Notes under the pieces: model-generated
The model's input: the letters and a program-made list of their open reading frames with translations, nothing else
What the model was told of the DNA's origin: nothing
The model's database searches: none
In this document: positions 9,123 to 20,550 of the stretch, one piece after another
How positions within the stretch are numbered: the first letter of the stretch is position 1
How the letters are laid out: every line of letters starts with the position of its first letter
From: an uncultured Planococcus sp.
GTDB taxonomy: Bacteria > Bacillota > Bacilli > Bacillales_A > Planococcaceae
Direction of reading: 5' to 3'
NCBI GenBank assembly: GCA_947493585.1
Contig: CANLRI010000004.1
Location: 118,364-182,363 of the forward strand
DNA: 64,000 bases
Position numbers and translations under genes: made by a program

Positions 9123-9575
9123 TCTATTTAACTCCTTTTGCTTGTGACTTATGAATTTTACTTAATCAAGCTCGTGAAGAGCTGGTGAAAATCATCGAAC
9201 CTACATAGTGATAAACATACAATAAAAGAGCTTATTTATACGTAATTATGGAGGGTCTGTGGGCTCTTTATAATCTTGCAAATCTTAAATAATTGTGTTC
9301 ATTTTTTTAGTTCTTTTTTACATAATACAACAAAAACGCAAGACAAAGCTGCTGTTGAGCTATCCTTTCTTTCAAAAAGGTCAGACACTTTTAGTTAGTT
9401 TAGTAGTTTAACTAGTTTTAAAGTTTTAAAAATATCCAATATTATGATAAAAATAGGTATTATAACCCATTCTATATGAACTATTTTTTGGGTAAAATAA
9501 ATTTAATTCCTAATATTTCTAAAAATTTTTAAAATGTGGAAAATTGGGAATTAAAATTTATCGAACTAGAGGAGA
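9123..9575. other. AT-rich gap upstream of the Rhs gene
   Basis: No gene seen. The last 150 bases are extremely AT-rich and end in AGAGGAGAATGGGA before the Rhs start, so the Rhs promoter should lie here. No unambiguous -35/-10 pair can be assigned. Confidence 0.4.
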
Positions 9576-12500
9576 ATGGGAATGAGAACGTTGGCCAGGT
9601 GTTTAATTGTGTTCACAAGTTTAATCCTGATTTTTACCAGTATTCCGTGGCAGGCGGTTGTTTTAGCCGAAAGCCAGACTGAGTATGAGGAGCGCCTCGG
9701 ACTCAACGATCCAGAAAACGAGCATACGATTTCAGTCGAAGATCCAGAAGCTGAGATACCAAGTGCTCTATATACAACGAATGAAGCCCCGGCTTACCCT
9801 GAAGAGGGGGAGGTAGTCGAGGAACGTACAGCTGTTTCTAAAGTCTTTAGCAATGGCGATGGAACGTTCACAGAAGAAATCTATCCTGAGCCTATCCATA
9901 CAGAGGAAACACCTGGTGAATGGGAAGAGATTTCGACCACGTTAATTGAAGATCCGCAAAGTGACTCGGTTTCAGGAGAACAAACTGAGCTGCAGGTCGA
10001 TTTTCCAACGGAAGTAGAAGATACATACGTCACGATTGAGTCAGAAGGTCAACAACTCGAGTACGAATTAATAGAGGCAGAGGGACCTGCCGGCAAAGTC
10101 GCGGTTTCGAAGCCTAATGTGGAATACGAAGAGAATACAATTTTCCATCGGGAGATTTTTCCGAACGTGGATTTGCGAAGCGTGTTATTTGATACATCCT
10201 TGAAAGAAGACATCATTCTCACCGAAGCAGTCGACTACGATACCTTCCGCTTCCAAATCCATACGGATTTGACGGGTGAACTACTGGAAACGGGAGGTAT
10301 TGACTGGAAAAAAGGAAAAGACATCATCTTCCAAACACCAGCGCCCGTCATGATGGATGCCAATGTCGATGAAAAATCGGGAGAAAGTGCTCAATCCCTG
10401 GATTTGGCTTTCACACTGGAAGAAAATGAAACGGGCTACTTGCTGACGCTAAAAGCAAACGCTGAATAGTTGAACTCACCAGACCGTGTCTATCCGATTT
10501 ACTTGGATCCGACCACGAGTCTCCCAACGGCAGCAGATTCGTTTGTCTCCAGTGCCTATCCAACGGCCAACTATGACGCTTACTGGGATCCAAACACAAG
10601 CTATTACAACTTGCGGGCCGGTGCATATGATGCTTCTACCGGCACGCAGTATTCTTATTTGAAACAAAATGTCGATCACTTAAAAGGCGCTAACATTGAA
10701 TCGGCAGCGTTTAGCATTTATACGGCTCATTCGTATTATCCAACGACACCTACTGGTCTTTGGATAGATGCCGTCAGTGCCAATTGGTCACCGTCTACCA
10801 TAACGTGGAATAACAAACCGAGCTCCACACCGATCACCAGCACAGAGGTCTATAAGGGGCAATGGGCAAACTTTGATGTCACGTCTACCGTCAAGCAATG
10901 GACAGCGGGCACCAAACCGAACTACGGCTTTAAACTGCATACGAATGGCAATGGCAAGACCCATTGGAAGAGGTTTTATGCTTCGGAGAACAGTACGAAC
11001 AAACCACATCTTTCCGTCACGTACAGCTATCCAAGTATGGAAGCGCCAACGGTGAAAGCGACCAACAATAACGATAGAAGCGATACGGGATACTTGGATA
11101 TTTCGTGGCCAAGCGTCCCTGGGGCCAAAGACTACATCGTCTATCTTTACAACGGCAAGTCATACCAAGGGTTTCAAGTAGGGGATGTCACTTCCTGGTC
11201 TACTAAGGGAAAAGGTATCTGGCCAACAGATGAACAACTCTACAATGGCTTGTACCAATTAAGCGCCACCGGTAAAGGGCAAGAACTCCCGGTCGCCCCA
11301 TCTGAGACTTATACTGTTTCTGGTGGGAAATACGAAAATGCGACCCGATACTGGGTACGTGTTGCAGCAGTCTACGATGGTGGAACATCTAGTATGTCTC
11401 AAGAAGCAGTGCCCTATATCCCCCTCTCCCAACCTGAAGGGGTAAAAGGCTCAGCAAGTATCAACTTAGATGATGCGACTGGGTATATATCCGCGAGTTG
11501 GGAAACCGTTCAACTTGCTACGGGGTATCAAGTTCTTTTGTACAACGGGAAAAATTATGAACAAGTAGCTGATATTAAGGTCGATCCTGCAAAACCTGAT
11601 CAAGCCCTTCAGTGGAGTTCACAGAATCAAAAACTCTGGCCGACAACAGCTGAAGCAGCAGGGGGGCGCTTTGAGCTCCATACTGATGGAGGTGGAATGG
11701 AATTACCGAAAGATCCAACGCCAGTCTATCAAGCGGCTGGAGGTAGCTTTGGAAATAACCCAAACTACCACGTACGCATTAAAGCTTATGGCGCCGATCA
11801 TCCGATTTCAGCTTTATCTAGTTGGTTTAAATCTCCTCTACCGGATAAGCAGGAGCTGCTAGGGGCAGAAAAACACTGGCCGATGCTCGACACACCAGCG
11901 GGAGCCGTCAACGCCATCAACGGAAACTTAGCGTTCAGTGTGACCGATGGCAGCTTTACTGGCAAAGGACCGACAATTACGTTAGCGCGTACGTATAATA
12001 GCCTATCCAATAAAAAGGGCAGCTTCGGCCGCGGATGGCTCTTCTCTTACGATATTCAAATAACAGAAGAGGTAAACCAGGATGTGAAAGTGACGGAAGA
12101 AGACGGTTCGATTCATCTCTTTAAATACGTCTCAACCGGAAATTATACACCACCACACGGTTTGTATACATCGCTTGAAAAAGTGAGTGACCAGTTCATC
12201 TTGACGACCAAGAAGCAAGATAAGCTCTATTTTACTAATGGTCGCCTGACGAAAATCGAAGACGGGAAACAAAAGGGGAATATCATTCAGCTTTCTTGGA
12301 CAGCGACTCAGCTTAAATTGACGGACGCGAGTGGTCGGGTCATCACGTTTACATTGAGCAACAATAAGATCACACAAGTACAAGATTACAGCGGGCATGT
12401 TTGGAAATATGCCTATACAGGTGACGACCTAACTGGCTATACAGACCCGACAGGTTCCACTTGGAAATATGGTTATACGAACGGGTTGCTGACTACAATT

Positions 12501-15500
12501 CGGGATGCATATTATCAAGTGATGACACTTGATTATGACGGAAGCAATCGATTCGACAGTGTAGCCGACACGATTGGAAGAACGACCACCCTCTCGTATG
12601 GAACCAATAAAGCATCCATCACCCATCCCGCAATCGAAACAAGCAGCGGAACCGCTCCATCGACGGATACGGTAACATATAATGGCGCAGGAAATCCGGT
12701 TTCCATGGTAATTGACGAAGGGACCGGAAAACTGAATCTGAAAACCGCTTATACCTATGAAGGGCAGGAGTTGGTGAAAACCATCGATCCGAAGTCCGGA
12801 ACGGAGAGTGGAGTCTATGACGCAAGTGGCAATGCCTTAAGCGTAGTGGGGGCTAACTTGGGGGAAGTTACGGCTTCCTTTAACGAAAATAACAATGCTA
12901 CTTCTGTGACGGATGCTTTGCAGAACAAGTACACGAGCGCACACGATGGCAACCAACAAGTCTCAGCCAATACCCCGGCTCAAACGAGTTCAGCCGCTCA
13001 ATATGATAGCGACGGCAATATGAGTGGGTCGTCCAAAGAGCGTTCGGTGGCATTGAACTGGTTGAAAAATAGCGGGTTTGAAGCGAGTGCTACCACCTAT
13101 CCGGATTGGAAACTCCAAAGAGGAGGCGGCGATCAAGGAACAGCTGCATTAACTACAACCGGTGCAAAACAGGCAAGGGCTATTACATTGAGCCCGAAAC
13201 CGTCAGCGACACTTCCTGAAGGAAGCCTATCCTCCGTCATGGTCACACAGGAAGTGCTGGTGAAAGGGGATACCGAATACACCCTTAGTGGTTTAGTAAA
13301 GACAGCAGATCTAGGTGGAAGAGCTTTCTTAAACGTCTACATCAGTGGCACCGAAATCGAACCAAAATGGATTGACAATCGAAGCCATGCTTTGACCGGT
13401 TCCAATAGTACCTGGACTGAGCAGCAAATTTCTTTCAAAACACCAACCGGGGCAGAGAAAGTGCTGATTTACATGCAAGTGGATAATGGAGCTAAAGGAC
13501 TTTCGGGCGGAACAGCTACATTTGATAACGTCCAGCTGGAACGAGGCGACGTATCCTCCCTTTACAACTCTGTATCGAACAGCGGATTTGAAGAACCAGC
13601 TGGCACGGATAGCAATTCCTTCCCGAGTTGGACATACAAAACAGGTTCCCTGAAAGGAGTTTATGAGGAAGAGGACGGACAAGCTTTCGAAGGAAAGCAA
13701 GCAATCAAAGTGTTGCGGAAAAACAGCACGGATCCGGCGTTCACTTTGTCACAAACCATTTTATTGAAGCAAACCGATCCAATGCCAATTACAGCCTCTG
13801 CTCTCGGTAAGGCACATGACGTGAAAGGGAACTCGGCCACTGGGGCAAACGACGGCTACAATTTGTATATGCGGGCCTATAATGCGTCAGGTGCACAGAT
13901 TGGCACCTATAATGCTAAGTTTGCCCTTGGCTCGCACGACTGGCAACAAGTAGTAGCTTCCATCAACCCGACAGAGCCGATTGATAAAGTAACGCTTTAC
14001 CTTTCCTTTAACGGCAGCACGACCGGCACGGCGTGGTTCGACGGAGTCCGCTTGCAGGAGGGGCTCACAACCTCGTCCAACAAGTATGACGAAAAAGGCA
14101 ACTACTTGGTGTCAGAAACCGATGAATTTGGTTTTTCCAGAACGTATGAATACGACACAGCTGGAAATCGAACCAAAGCCACGGATGAGAAGGGAAATGT
14201 GACCGGCTACACGTACAATCAAATGAATCAATTGGAGACTACATCTCATGCCGATTCAGGTGCTGAACTTCACTATGTGTACGACCGGCATGGATTTATT
14301 GAGGAAAAGCAGATTCGCTCGAAATCTGATGCTTCTGACTTGTACGGTGAAACTTCGTATTTATATGATGATGCGAATCAGCTGATCAGACAGCGAATCT
14401 ATGCAAACGCTCAAACCTACGATACATGGTATGACTATGATGCTCGAGGAGAGGTGAAAAATATTACGTACCCAACTGGGAGCAGCGTTACCGCCCTGCA
14501 CGATTCGGCGGATCGGGTAACCGGAATGACACACACTCTCCCAGGTGGAAACGCACAACAAGTGACCGCTTGGAAACTGGACAGCAATGGGAATCCTACG
14601 GAAGTGCATAACTTGGTGACAGATACCAAACAATTCCATACGTTTGACCAAGGGGATCGTCTGACAAAGCAAGCGAACGGCACGAGTCTCACAGCTGGAC
14701 CTGCCATAGACTGGAAATACGATGCCAGTGACAACGTCACAGATAAGACAATTACCAATGGGACAATCAGCTATAAGCACAAGTTCACGTACAATTCATT
14801 GAACAATAACACTGAACTTGTTGCTCCAAACAACGATGTGTACCGATTCCAATTTGAAGAGACCGGGAACATCAAATCCGTCAGCGGGCCGAAAATTATC
14901 GGGACTCTCTACTCATATGACGAACGCGGGAACGTAACCGGCTTGAATACCGGTCATCAGTCCATCGGTCCTTTATTCAAGGTAGGCTACAAGTACGACG
15001 CAGCTGGCAACCGCACGGAACAGTCCGTGATGCAGCAGTTTGCCAGTCGGGCGACGCTGAACGGTACTGCGCTTTATACGTATGATGGGCTAAACCAGTT
15101 GACCTCTGAGACCGTTCCATTGACTGGAGAAAAACTAAACTACACCTATGATGATTTAGGCAACCGGAAACAAAAGACGATCGCTAAACAAGGAGTACCG
15201 ACACAGACAGTGAACCATGAGTTCAATGAACGTAATCAGCTTGTGGAGGTAAGAAACGGTACGGAAACCTCCCAATGGACGTATGACGACAATGGTAACC
15301 TATTGGAAGACGATGAATTTTCCTACGAGTGGGACGCCGACAATCGACTGCGCAAAGTAAGTGATGGGACAACCGGAAATTTAGTAGCTGAATACTGGTA
15401 CGATGAACACGACCGTCGAATTCGGAAGGAATTAGATGGCGTTGTCACGAACTTCATCTATGACGGTGAGAGCATCAACGTCCTGTATGAGACGAACTCG

Positions 15501-16196
15501 AGCAACACCATTACGGCATATCATACGTACACAGCAGGAGGACAGCTGTTGGCTCGGACAGAAGTCAGCGGAACCACAAGCACTCATTACTATTACCATT
15601 ACAACGCGCACGGCGATGTCGTGATGGTTACTAAAGGAAGTGGGGCTGCCAAAGCAGAGTTAATCGTGGCTTCTTATGTCTACGATGCTTGGGGAAATAT
15701 CGTCTATCAAGAAGGTTCTTACGCGGACAAGAACCCATATCGCTATGCAGGGTATAGGTTTGATACGGAAACGGGTCATTATTATTTGATGGCGCGTTAC
15801 TACGATGCCGAAGCTGGAGTATTTATCTCACTGGACCCCCATGCTGGACTAGAAGATAACTTGCTGACGCAAAACGGGTATTCATATGCCAACAATAACC
15901 CGGTTATGATGGTGGATCCGAATGGTCAAGCAGCACTTGCTGCTGCTGCTACTGGTTCTGTTTGGATTCCTGGAATCGGGTGGGTCATAGCGGCTACTTT
16001 TGTTGCAGGAGCAGCATATTGGTACCTTGCTAAAGGCGGAAAACAAAACGTGCGTGATTCAGGGTTGTCTCATCTTTCAGATGAAGAAATAGATAGGGCA
16101 TTACGTAGTGGAAAGTTATCAAGTAAAGAAAAGCTGCGGTATATAAAAGAGCAAAAAGGACGTAAACAGCGAGATAAACGAAAAAGACAAAATTAA
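9576..16196 (+). pseudogene. Rhs/YD-repeat polymorphic toxin gene interrupted by one amber codon
   Basis: One frame of about 2,200 codons is broken only by TAG at 10467-10469, where a Trp codon would fit (the flanks read NAE and LNSPDRVYP). The product resembles WapA-type secreted toxins. It has a signal peptide (VFTSLILIF, cleavage near residue 30) and a DNRLRE-like module just after the stop (AADSFVSSAYPTANY). Two fibronectin-like repeats and a DUF6531-type start (INGNLAFSVTDGSF) follow, then many YD repeats and the Rhs core (YRYAGYRFDTETGHYYLMARYYD, ending in DPNGQ). The final 85 residues are the variable toxin tip, with a membrane-like segment and a very basic end (GRKQRDKRKRQN). No ribosome site follows the stop, so full-length product needs read-through. 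A HEAT-repeat gene follows. Confidence 0.85.
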
Positions 16197-16250
16197 TAGA
16201 AATCAGTAAGTCAAAGTCAAAACCTATATCCTATTTCTATATTGAGGGAG

Positions 16251-17009
16251 ATGAACTATTCAATTATGGAAACTGAGCAAAAAAAAAATATGATAAAGCA
16301 GGCGTTGACTCAAGAGGTCTCAGAGGCAATTACAAATATTGTTCCTTTCTTAGAAGATAAAGATCAAGAAGTTGTGTTATCAGCGATTGACGCTTTAGGA
16401 GAACTTCCACCAAACGAAAGAATTGAACGAATTTTGATAACTTTAACAAGCAATCAAAGTGAACTTATTCGCTACTCTGCCCTGGAAGCTCTTTGGGGGT
16501 ACAATGGAGAGGATGTTTTTCAAGCCTTTGTTGACCGATTAAAAGATAGTAATGAGATAGTTCGTATTTCGGCGGTAGAGGCTTTAAGTAATCTAAGAGA
16601 TATTGAAGCTGGAAAGTTTCTTTTGGAGGCATTATTAGATGAAGAGGAGATTGTGCGAAGAGAAGCGGCAATAGGTCTTGGAAAGCTTGAAGACAGCTCA
16701 TTAGCACCTTTATTACAAGAATATCTTCAGCAGGAAAAAAGCAATACAGCTAGAGTAGGATTCTATATTGGGTTATATTTACTAGGGTCAAAGTTACACT
16801 TAAATCCGCTCTTGAATTTACTGAAAGATTCTTCATATCAAGTGAGATGCGCTGTTGCTAATAGTGTTTTGGATTTGGTGGACCAAGAGAATAGAAGGGT
16901 AATTGAGAAGTATCTAATTGAAGCATTAAAAAAGGAGCAAACGTTTGCGGCACGTTCTACTCTGCAAAATGTATTAGACGAGTTAAGTTCTTCTAATGAA
17001 ATTAAGTAG
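16251..17009 (+). CDS. HEAT-repeat protein, probable immunity protein for the Rhs toxin
   Basis: About 252 residues made of tandem helical pairs. Repeats such as VRISAVEALSNLRD, VRREAAIGLGKLED and VRCAVANSVLDL recur every 30 or so residues, the hallmark of HEAT/PBS-lyase repeats. It has no catalytic motif and no signal, so it should be a cytosolic scaffold that binds another protein. It starts 54 bases after the Rhs gene, and HEAT-like proteins are common immunity partners in polymorphic toxin loci; the role is inferred from that. The start is uncertain (ATG at 16251 or 16266), since GAGGGAG sits close to the first. Confidence 0.65.
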   Translation: MNYSIMETEQKKNMIKQALTQEVSEAITNIVPFLEDKDQEVVLSAIDALGELPPNERIERILITLTSNQSELIRYSALEALWGYNGEDVFQAFVDRLKDSNEIVRISAVEALSNLRDIEAGKFLLEALLDEEEIVRREAAIGLGKLEDSSLAPLLQEYLQQEKSNTARVGFYIGLYLLGSKLHLNPLLNLLKDSSYQVRCAVANSVLDLVDQENRRVIEKYLIEALKKEQTFAARSTLQNVLDELSSSNEIK

Positions 17010-17041
17010 TAAAAAATCGTGAAATATAAGCATAAAATATG

Positions 17042-17074
17042 AAGGCACCTTTATTTTATAAATGGTGTCTTTAT
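17042..17074 (+). terminator. Hairpin after the HEAT-repeat gene
   Basis: AAGGCACCTTTAT pairs imperfectly with ATAAATGGTGTCTT, followed by TTATTTTG. A likely terminator separating the Rhs locus from the defence operon. Confidence 0.6.
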
Positions 17075-17153
17075 TTTGTGATATTTGATAGTAGGGGAGT
17101 GTCTATAGGGAAAATAATAAATTTAATCTTAACAATTTGCCTTTAAGATAAAA

Positions 17154-17220
17154 ACAATATATTGTGTTTAATTTGTTTTATAAAACTGTATATTGTGTTT
17201 TTCTGAATAAATGGTATAAT
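17154..17220 (+). promoter_or_regulatory. Promoter of the cyclase operon with two palindromic operator-like boxes
   Basis: TATAAT at 17215-17220 is preceded, 16 bases back, by TTGTGT (17193-17198). Two related 12-base boxes lie upstream: a perfect palindrome ACAATATATTGT (17154-17165) and ACTGTATATTGT (17185-17196). Their starts are 31 bases apart, about three helical turns, and the second overlaps the -35. That is the geometry expected for cooperative binding by a dimeric repressor. No obvious regulator gene is adjacent. Confidence 0.55.
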
Positions 17221-17333
17221 TTTTCTAAATGTAGTTAGTTGATGGTAGAAATAGCAATATTAGTTACGGTTTATTCGAAATGCATCGATAAAGTTGAATT
17301 TAAAAAAATTATGTTAAAGAAAAGGGGCCAACA

Positions 17334-18419
17334 ATGAACACTAAAGGATCGAAATACCGTTCAATCATTTCAAGAAATTCACGATATAAATTTAGTCAAA
17401 ACCCGCTATCCATCATTCTGAATGAGGAATCTCTTTTTAAAAGTGCTGAAGATACTGAACAACGAGAGGAGATTCAAAGAATTATTCAAACAGAATTAGA
17501 AGAAGATTTTGTTGTCGGTGGTCATACAGACTTTAATCATTTATTGGATAATATTCAAGCTGACGAAAACTTCTTTAGTCCCGCCCATCAAATCGAAAAT
17601 GTGAAACTATGTTCTGTTTTTATTGATTTAAGAAACTTTACGAGAAGAGCTTTGTTTGTTGACGATCCAGGAATAGAAACAATTCAAGAAATCGCAAAAC
17701 TGAAACAAAGAGCCATTTCTACTTGGATAAAACTAGCTAGATACTATCAAGCACACATCCATTCTATAACTGGAGATGGCTTAATGATTTTAATCGGCGG
17801 CACTCAACCAGAAGATGAGGATGATTGGACTCTTGGAGCAAGAGCTTATCTGCTAGGATTGCGTATATTAGAAAGTACTGACTATTTAAATGAAGAATTG
17901 AAGCAAGAACTTATAAAAAAAGATTTAGCTTCATTTGCTAATAACCACCATAATTTGTTGGATATTAAAGTCGGAGTAGAGTATTCTCCAAAGACTCTTA
18001 TAAATCCTCAAGGAGTAATCGTAAATATAAATGGTCAAAAGCATGCGGTTGGAGAAGTTAAGGCTACTTCCTTTGAAATAGACTTCTCCGCAAAGCTACT
18101 TGGGTACTACAACAAGGTGAGAGATGAGAAAATTGAAGGTTCTCCAAGGTATGGAAGAGTGTTTATGTTTGGAGAAAAGTATATAGAATTAATGAATTTT
18201 AAAGAGGAGATCCTTATCCGTCACTATGCAAATTATGAAAAGCAAATGTTTAACGAGAAAAGTAGTAGAAAAGTTTATTATTTAGATTGTAAAGAGTTTA
18301 AAGATGAAATTATTACTCTTGATGACGTTGCTGGAATTTGCAATGTATATGACAATTCGGAATATATAAAGGCTGCAAGTATTGATATCGTTAGAGAGGT
18401 AAAAGTACAACATGGATAA
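17334..18419 (+). CDS. Class III nucleotidyl cyclase, Pycsar PycC-like
   Basis: A 361-residue soluble protein with the core of a class III (adenylate/guanylate-type) cyclase. The first metal-binding Asp is in VFIDLRNFTRR near residue 97, and the second is in SITGDGLMILIGG near 147-149. Both signature motifs are intact. There is no membrane or sensor domain, as in the PycC cyclases of Pycsar anti-phage systems, which make cCMP or cUMP on infection. The base made here cannot be read from sequence by eye. It has a good ribosome site (AAAGGGG). Its last eight bases overlap the start of the E2-E1 gene, so the two are tightly coupled. An unrelated signalling cyclase is possible, but the operon argues for defence. 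Confidence 0.78.
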   Translation: MNTKGSKYRSIISRNSRYKFSQNPLSIILNEESLFKSAEDTEQREEIQRIIQTELEEDFVVGGHTDFNHLLDNIQADENFFSPAHQIENVKLCSVFIDLRNFTRRALFVDDPGIETIQEIAKLKQRAISTWIKLARYYQAHIHSITGDGLMILIGGTQPEDEDDWTLGARAYLLGLRILESTDYLNEELKQELIKKDLASFANNHHNLLDIKVGVEYSPKTLINPQGVIVNINGQKHAVGEVKATSFEIDFSAKLLGYYNKVRDEKIEGSPRYGRVFMFGEKYIELMNFKEEILIRHYANYEKQMFNEKSSRKVYYLDCKEFKDEIITLDDVAGICNVYDNSEYIKAASIDIVREVKVQHG

Positions 18420-20085
18420 TAAAACTACTGTAAAAACCGAGTTAATCGAACTCGGTTTTTATTTTCAAGACGAAATAACAGCAATTGGAAATATTTCTTA
18501 TACTGATTCTGAGATTAATCAAGTAATTCGAGTAGAAATTAGCTTAAAGGGCTATCCTATTATTCAACCTCGAATTAAGCTTCTTGAGATAAATGGTAAG
18601 GAGGATTTGTATCGGTGTATACCAAAACACTGGCGCCACCTAGATGAATTAGTTAAGTCTTATACTATAGAATCCGAGTTCTATATATGCTGCTTACACA
18701 ATTGGAGTGCTAGAAGTTCAAATAATGGTCAGTTTATTTATAGTAGGATACTGAGCTGGTTAAAATCTAATGTTACGGAAGAATGGTTAAAAGAAGAAGA
18801 TTTGCAGGGATGGAGGATTTTACCTCAAAACAGTGGATCAACTATTTACCTATCAAATGAATATATAAAAGAAGTTGAAAAAGCTGAATCAAAAAAGCTA
18901 TACAAAATGGAAGTGAACCACCATCCATTTATTTTAAATAATAGTAATAAAGCTTCTAGTAAGAAAAGAGGAAATCTATATCCTTATGGGATAATAAATT
19001 TAGAAAAATTTTACGCCTTTTTTCCGAGTCTCTCCAAAAAAGTAGAGTTTCATAAATTAAAAAACTATATATTACCCAAGGATTTTTCAACTTCAACAGC
19101 CTTTTTTGTCAGAATACCGAGAATTACAAAATTTAAGACTACGTATCAATTGATTGAATATCTTAGAGTAAATAATCTATTTAACGGGATTGACACAACC
19201 TATAAAAACTTTGTCCTTTTTGTAATGTATAAAGGAGATAATAATCGTACTGAATCTGCAGCATTTATAATGAACTCTGAAGCAGTGAAAAAAAATAAGA
19301 GTGCGGTTGAGTTAACACCATTAAGAATTGAGAATATTCCCGAAAGAGAAAATGCGATTAATCTTGATGTGGGATTGCTAGGAGTGGGATCTCTAGGCAG
19401 CCAAGTTGCAAGAATCCTAGTAGAAAAAGATGTTTCTAAAATTTATTTAGCTGATTATGATAGATTTTCACTTGAAAATCTAGGTCGACATGTTCTTGGC
19501 TCTATTCATGTAGGGCAAGCTAAATCATTAGCTTTAGCTGATTTTTTATCTTTATTGTATTTAAAGGAAGATATTTTTGTTCGATTTGATGATAATGAAG
19601 TAGCTGAAGAGTCTGATATATTAGTAGTTACTGTAGGAGACCCGCAATCTTACGATAGGTTGGCTTTCGATAAATTTTTAAATTACCAAAAGCCCATAAT
19701 TTGGGCATGGACTTCACCAAATAATATTTTGCAAGAAATAATTATCACTACTAGAGAAACAGGATGTTTAAATTGTTACTATCAAAAGATACAAGAGGAT
19801 AAAAAATTAATGTTGCTCCAAAGTGCGGCCTTAAAGGAAGTAGATAAACAGCCTTCCGTAGAGTATGACGTGTGTGGGAACCCGCATACTAGCTCAATGA
19901 TGGATCGTTTAATTTTCTTGGCCACTCAAATAGTTTCAATAGTAGCTTATTATAATAATAATAAAAGATTCAAATTTGATTACGTGAATTATTATTGGGG
20001 GATGGATGATATTATTCCTACACCTTTAACAGGACACCTTGAGAAAAATGAATCTTGTTTTTGTCTTACGGATGGAGAGTCTTAA
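18412..20085 (+). CDS. E2-E1 fusion enzyme, CBASS Cap2-like
   Basis: A 557-residue protein with two ubiquitin-pathway-like parts. The N-terminal 150 residues look like an E2 fold, with a candidate active Cys in YICCLHNW near 92. The C-terminal half is an E1/ThiF domain: a nucleotide-binding GLLGVGSLGSQ near 322, the DYDRFSLENLGRH adenylation segment, and candidate catalytic Cys residues in GCLNCYY near 452-457. In type II CBASS, Cap2 of this layout joins the C-terminus of the CD-NTase to target proteins and so primes it. Here the partner encoded upstream is a class III cyclase instead. The gene overlaps the cyclase by 8 bases and abuts the JAB gene with no gap. Confidence 0.82.
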   Translation: MDNKTTVKTELIELGFYFQDEITAIGNISYTDSEINQVIRVEISLKGYPIIQPRIKLLEINGKEDLYRCIPKHWRHLDELVKSYTIESEFYICCLHNWSARSSNNGQFIYSRILSWLKSNVTEEWLKEEDLQGWRILPQNSGSTIYLSNEYIKEVEKAESKKLYKMEVNHHPFILNNSNKASSKKRGNLYPYGIINLEKFYAFFPSLSKKVEFHKLKNYILPKDFSTSTAFFVRIPRITKFKTTYQLIEYLRVNNLFNGIDTTYKNFVLFVMYKGDNNRTESAAFIMNSEAVKKNKSAVELTPLRIENIPERENAINLDVGLLGVGSLGSQVARILVEKDVSKIYLADYDRFSLENLGRHVLGSIHVGQAKSLALADFLSLLYLKEDIFVRFDDNEVAEESDILVVTVGDPQSYDRLAFDKFLNYQKPIIWAWTSPNNILQEIIITTRETGCLNCYYQKIQEDKKLMLLQSAALKEVDKQPSVEYDVCGNPHTSSMMDRLIFLATQIVSIVAYYNNNKRFKFDYVNYYWGMDDIIPTPLTGHLEKNESCFCLTDGES

Positions 20086-20547
20086 ATGAAACAGATAATT
20101 ATCTCAGAAACAGCTTTTAAAAAAATGAAACAACTGAATGCTAAGTATTCTAACAGTGAGAATGGAGGTTTTTTATACGGCAGGATGAATCCGGAATGGT
20201 TACAGATTTTAGATATCTCAGATGCAGGGGGAAATGCTAGAAGGACTTATACAACTGTAGAATTTGATCACGAATATCTTTCCGAATATACCAAGGAGAA
20301 GATTAAGGAAGAACTATATGTAGTAGGTACTTGGCATTCGCATCCAGCTGGAGCTGACTTAATTCCTTCAAGTATAGACTACTCTACTATGAAAAAAATT
20401 AATGTTTACTATAATAGTGAATATTACCCGGTGTTTATTATTTCAAAAATTAGTAAGGAAGAATTTTCATTCTCAATTTATAAATTAGATGAGAATAGAA
20501 AGATACTTAAAATAGAGAATTGGGAAATATGTGGAAGTGGGGAATAG
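20086..20547 (+). CDS. JAB/JAMM metalloprotease, CBASS Cap3-like
   Basis: A 153-residue single-domain isopeptidase with a complete JAMM zinc site: Glu25 in ENGGFLYG, then His84, His86, Ser95 and Asp98 within GTWHSHPAGADLIPSSID. In CBASS, Cap3 removes the Cap2-made conjugates and so tunes activation. The start codon directly follows the stop of the E2-E1 gene, so it is surely co-translated. The pairing with an E2-E1 enzyme in one operon strongly supports a conjugation/deconjugation cycle. I see no other domain and no sign of decay. Confidence 0.88.
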   Translation: MKQIIISETAFKKMKQLNAKYSNSENGGFLYGRMNPEWLQILDISDAGGNARRTYTTVEFDHEYLSEYTKEKIKEELYVVGTWHSHPAGADLIPSSIDYSTMKKINVYYNSEYYPVFIISKISKEEFSFSIYKLDENRKILKIENWEICGSGE

Positions 20548-20550
20548 TAT

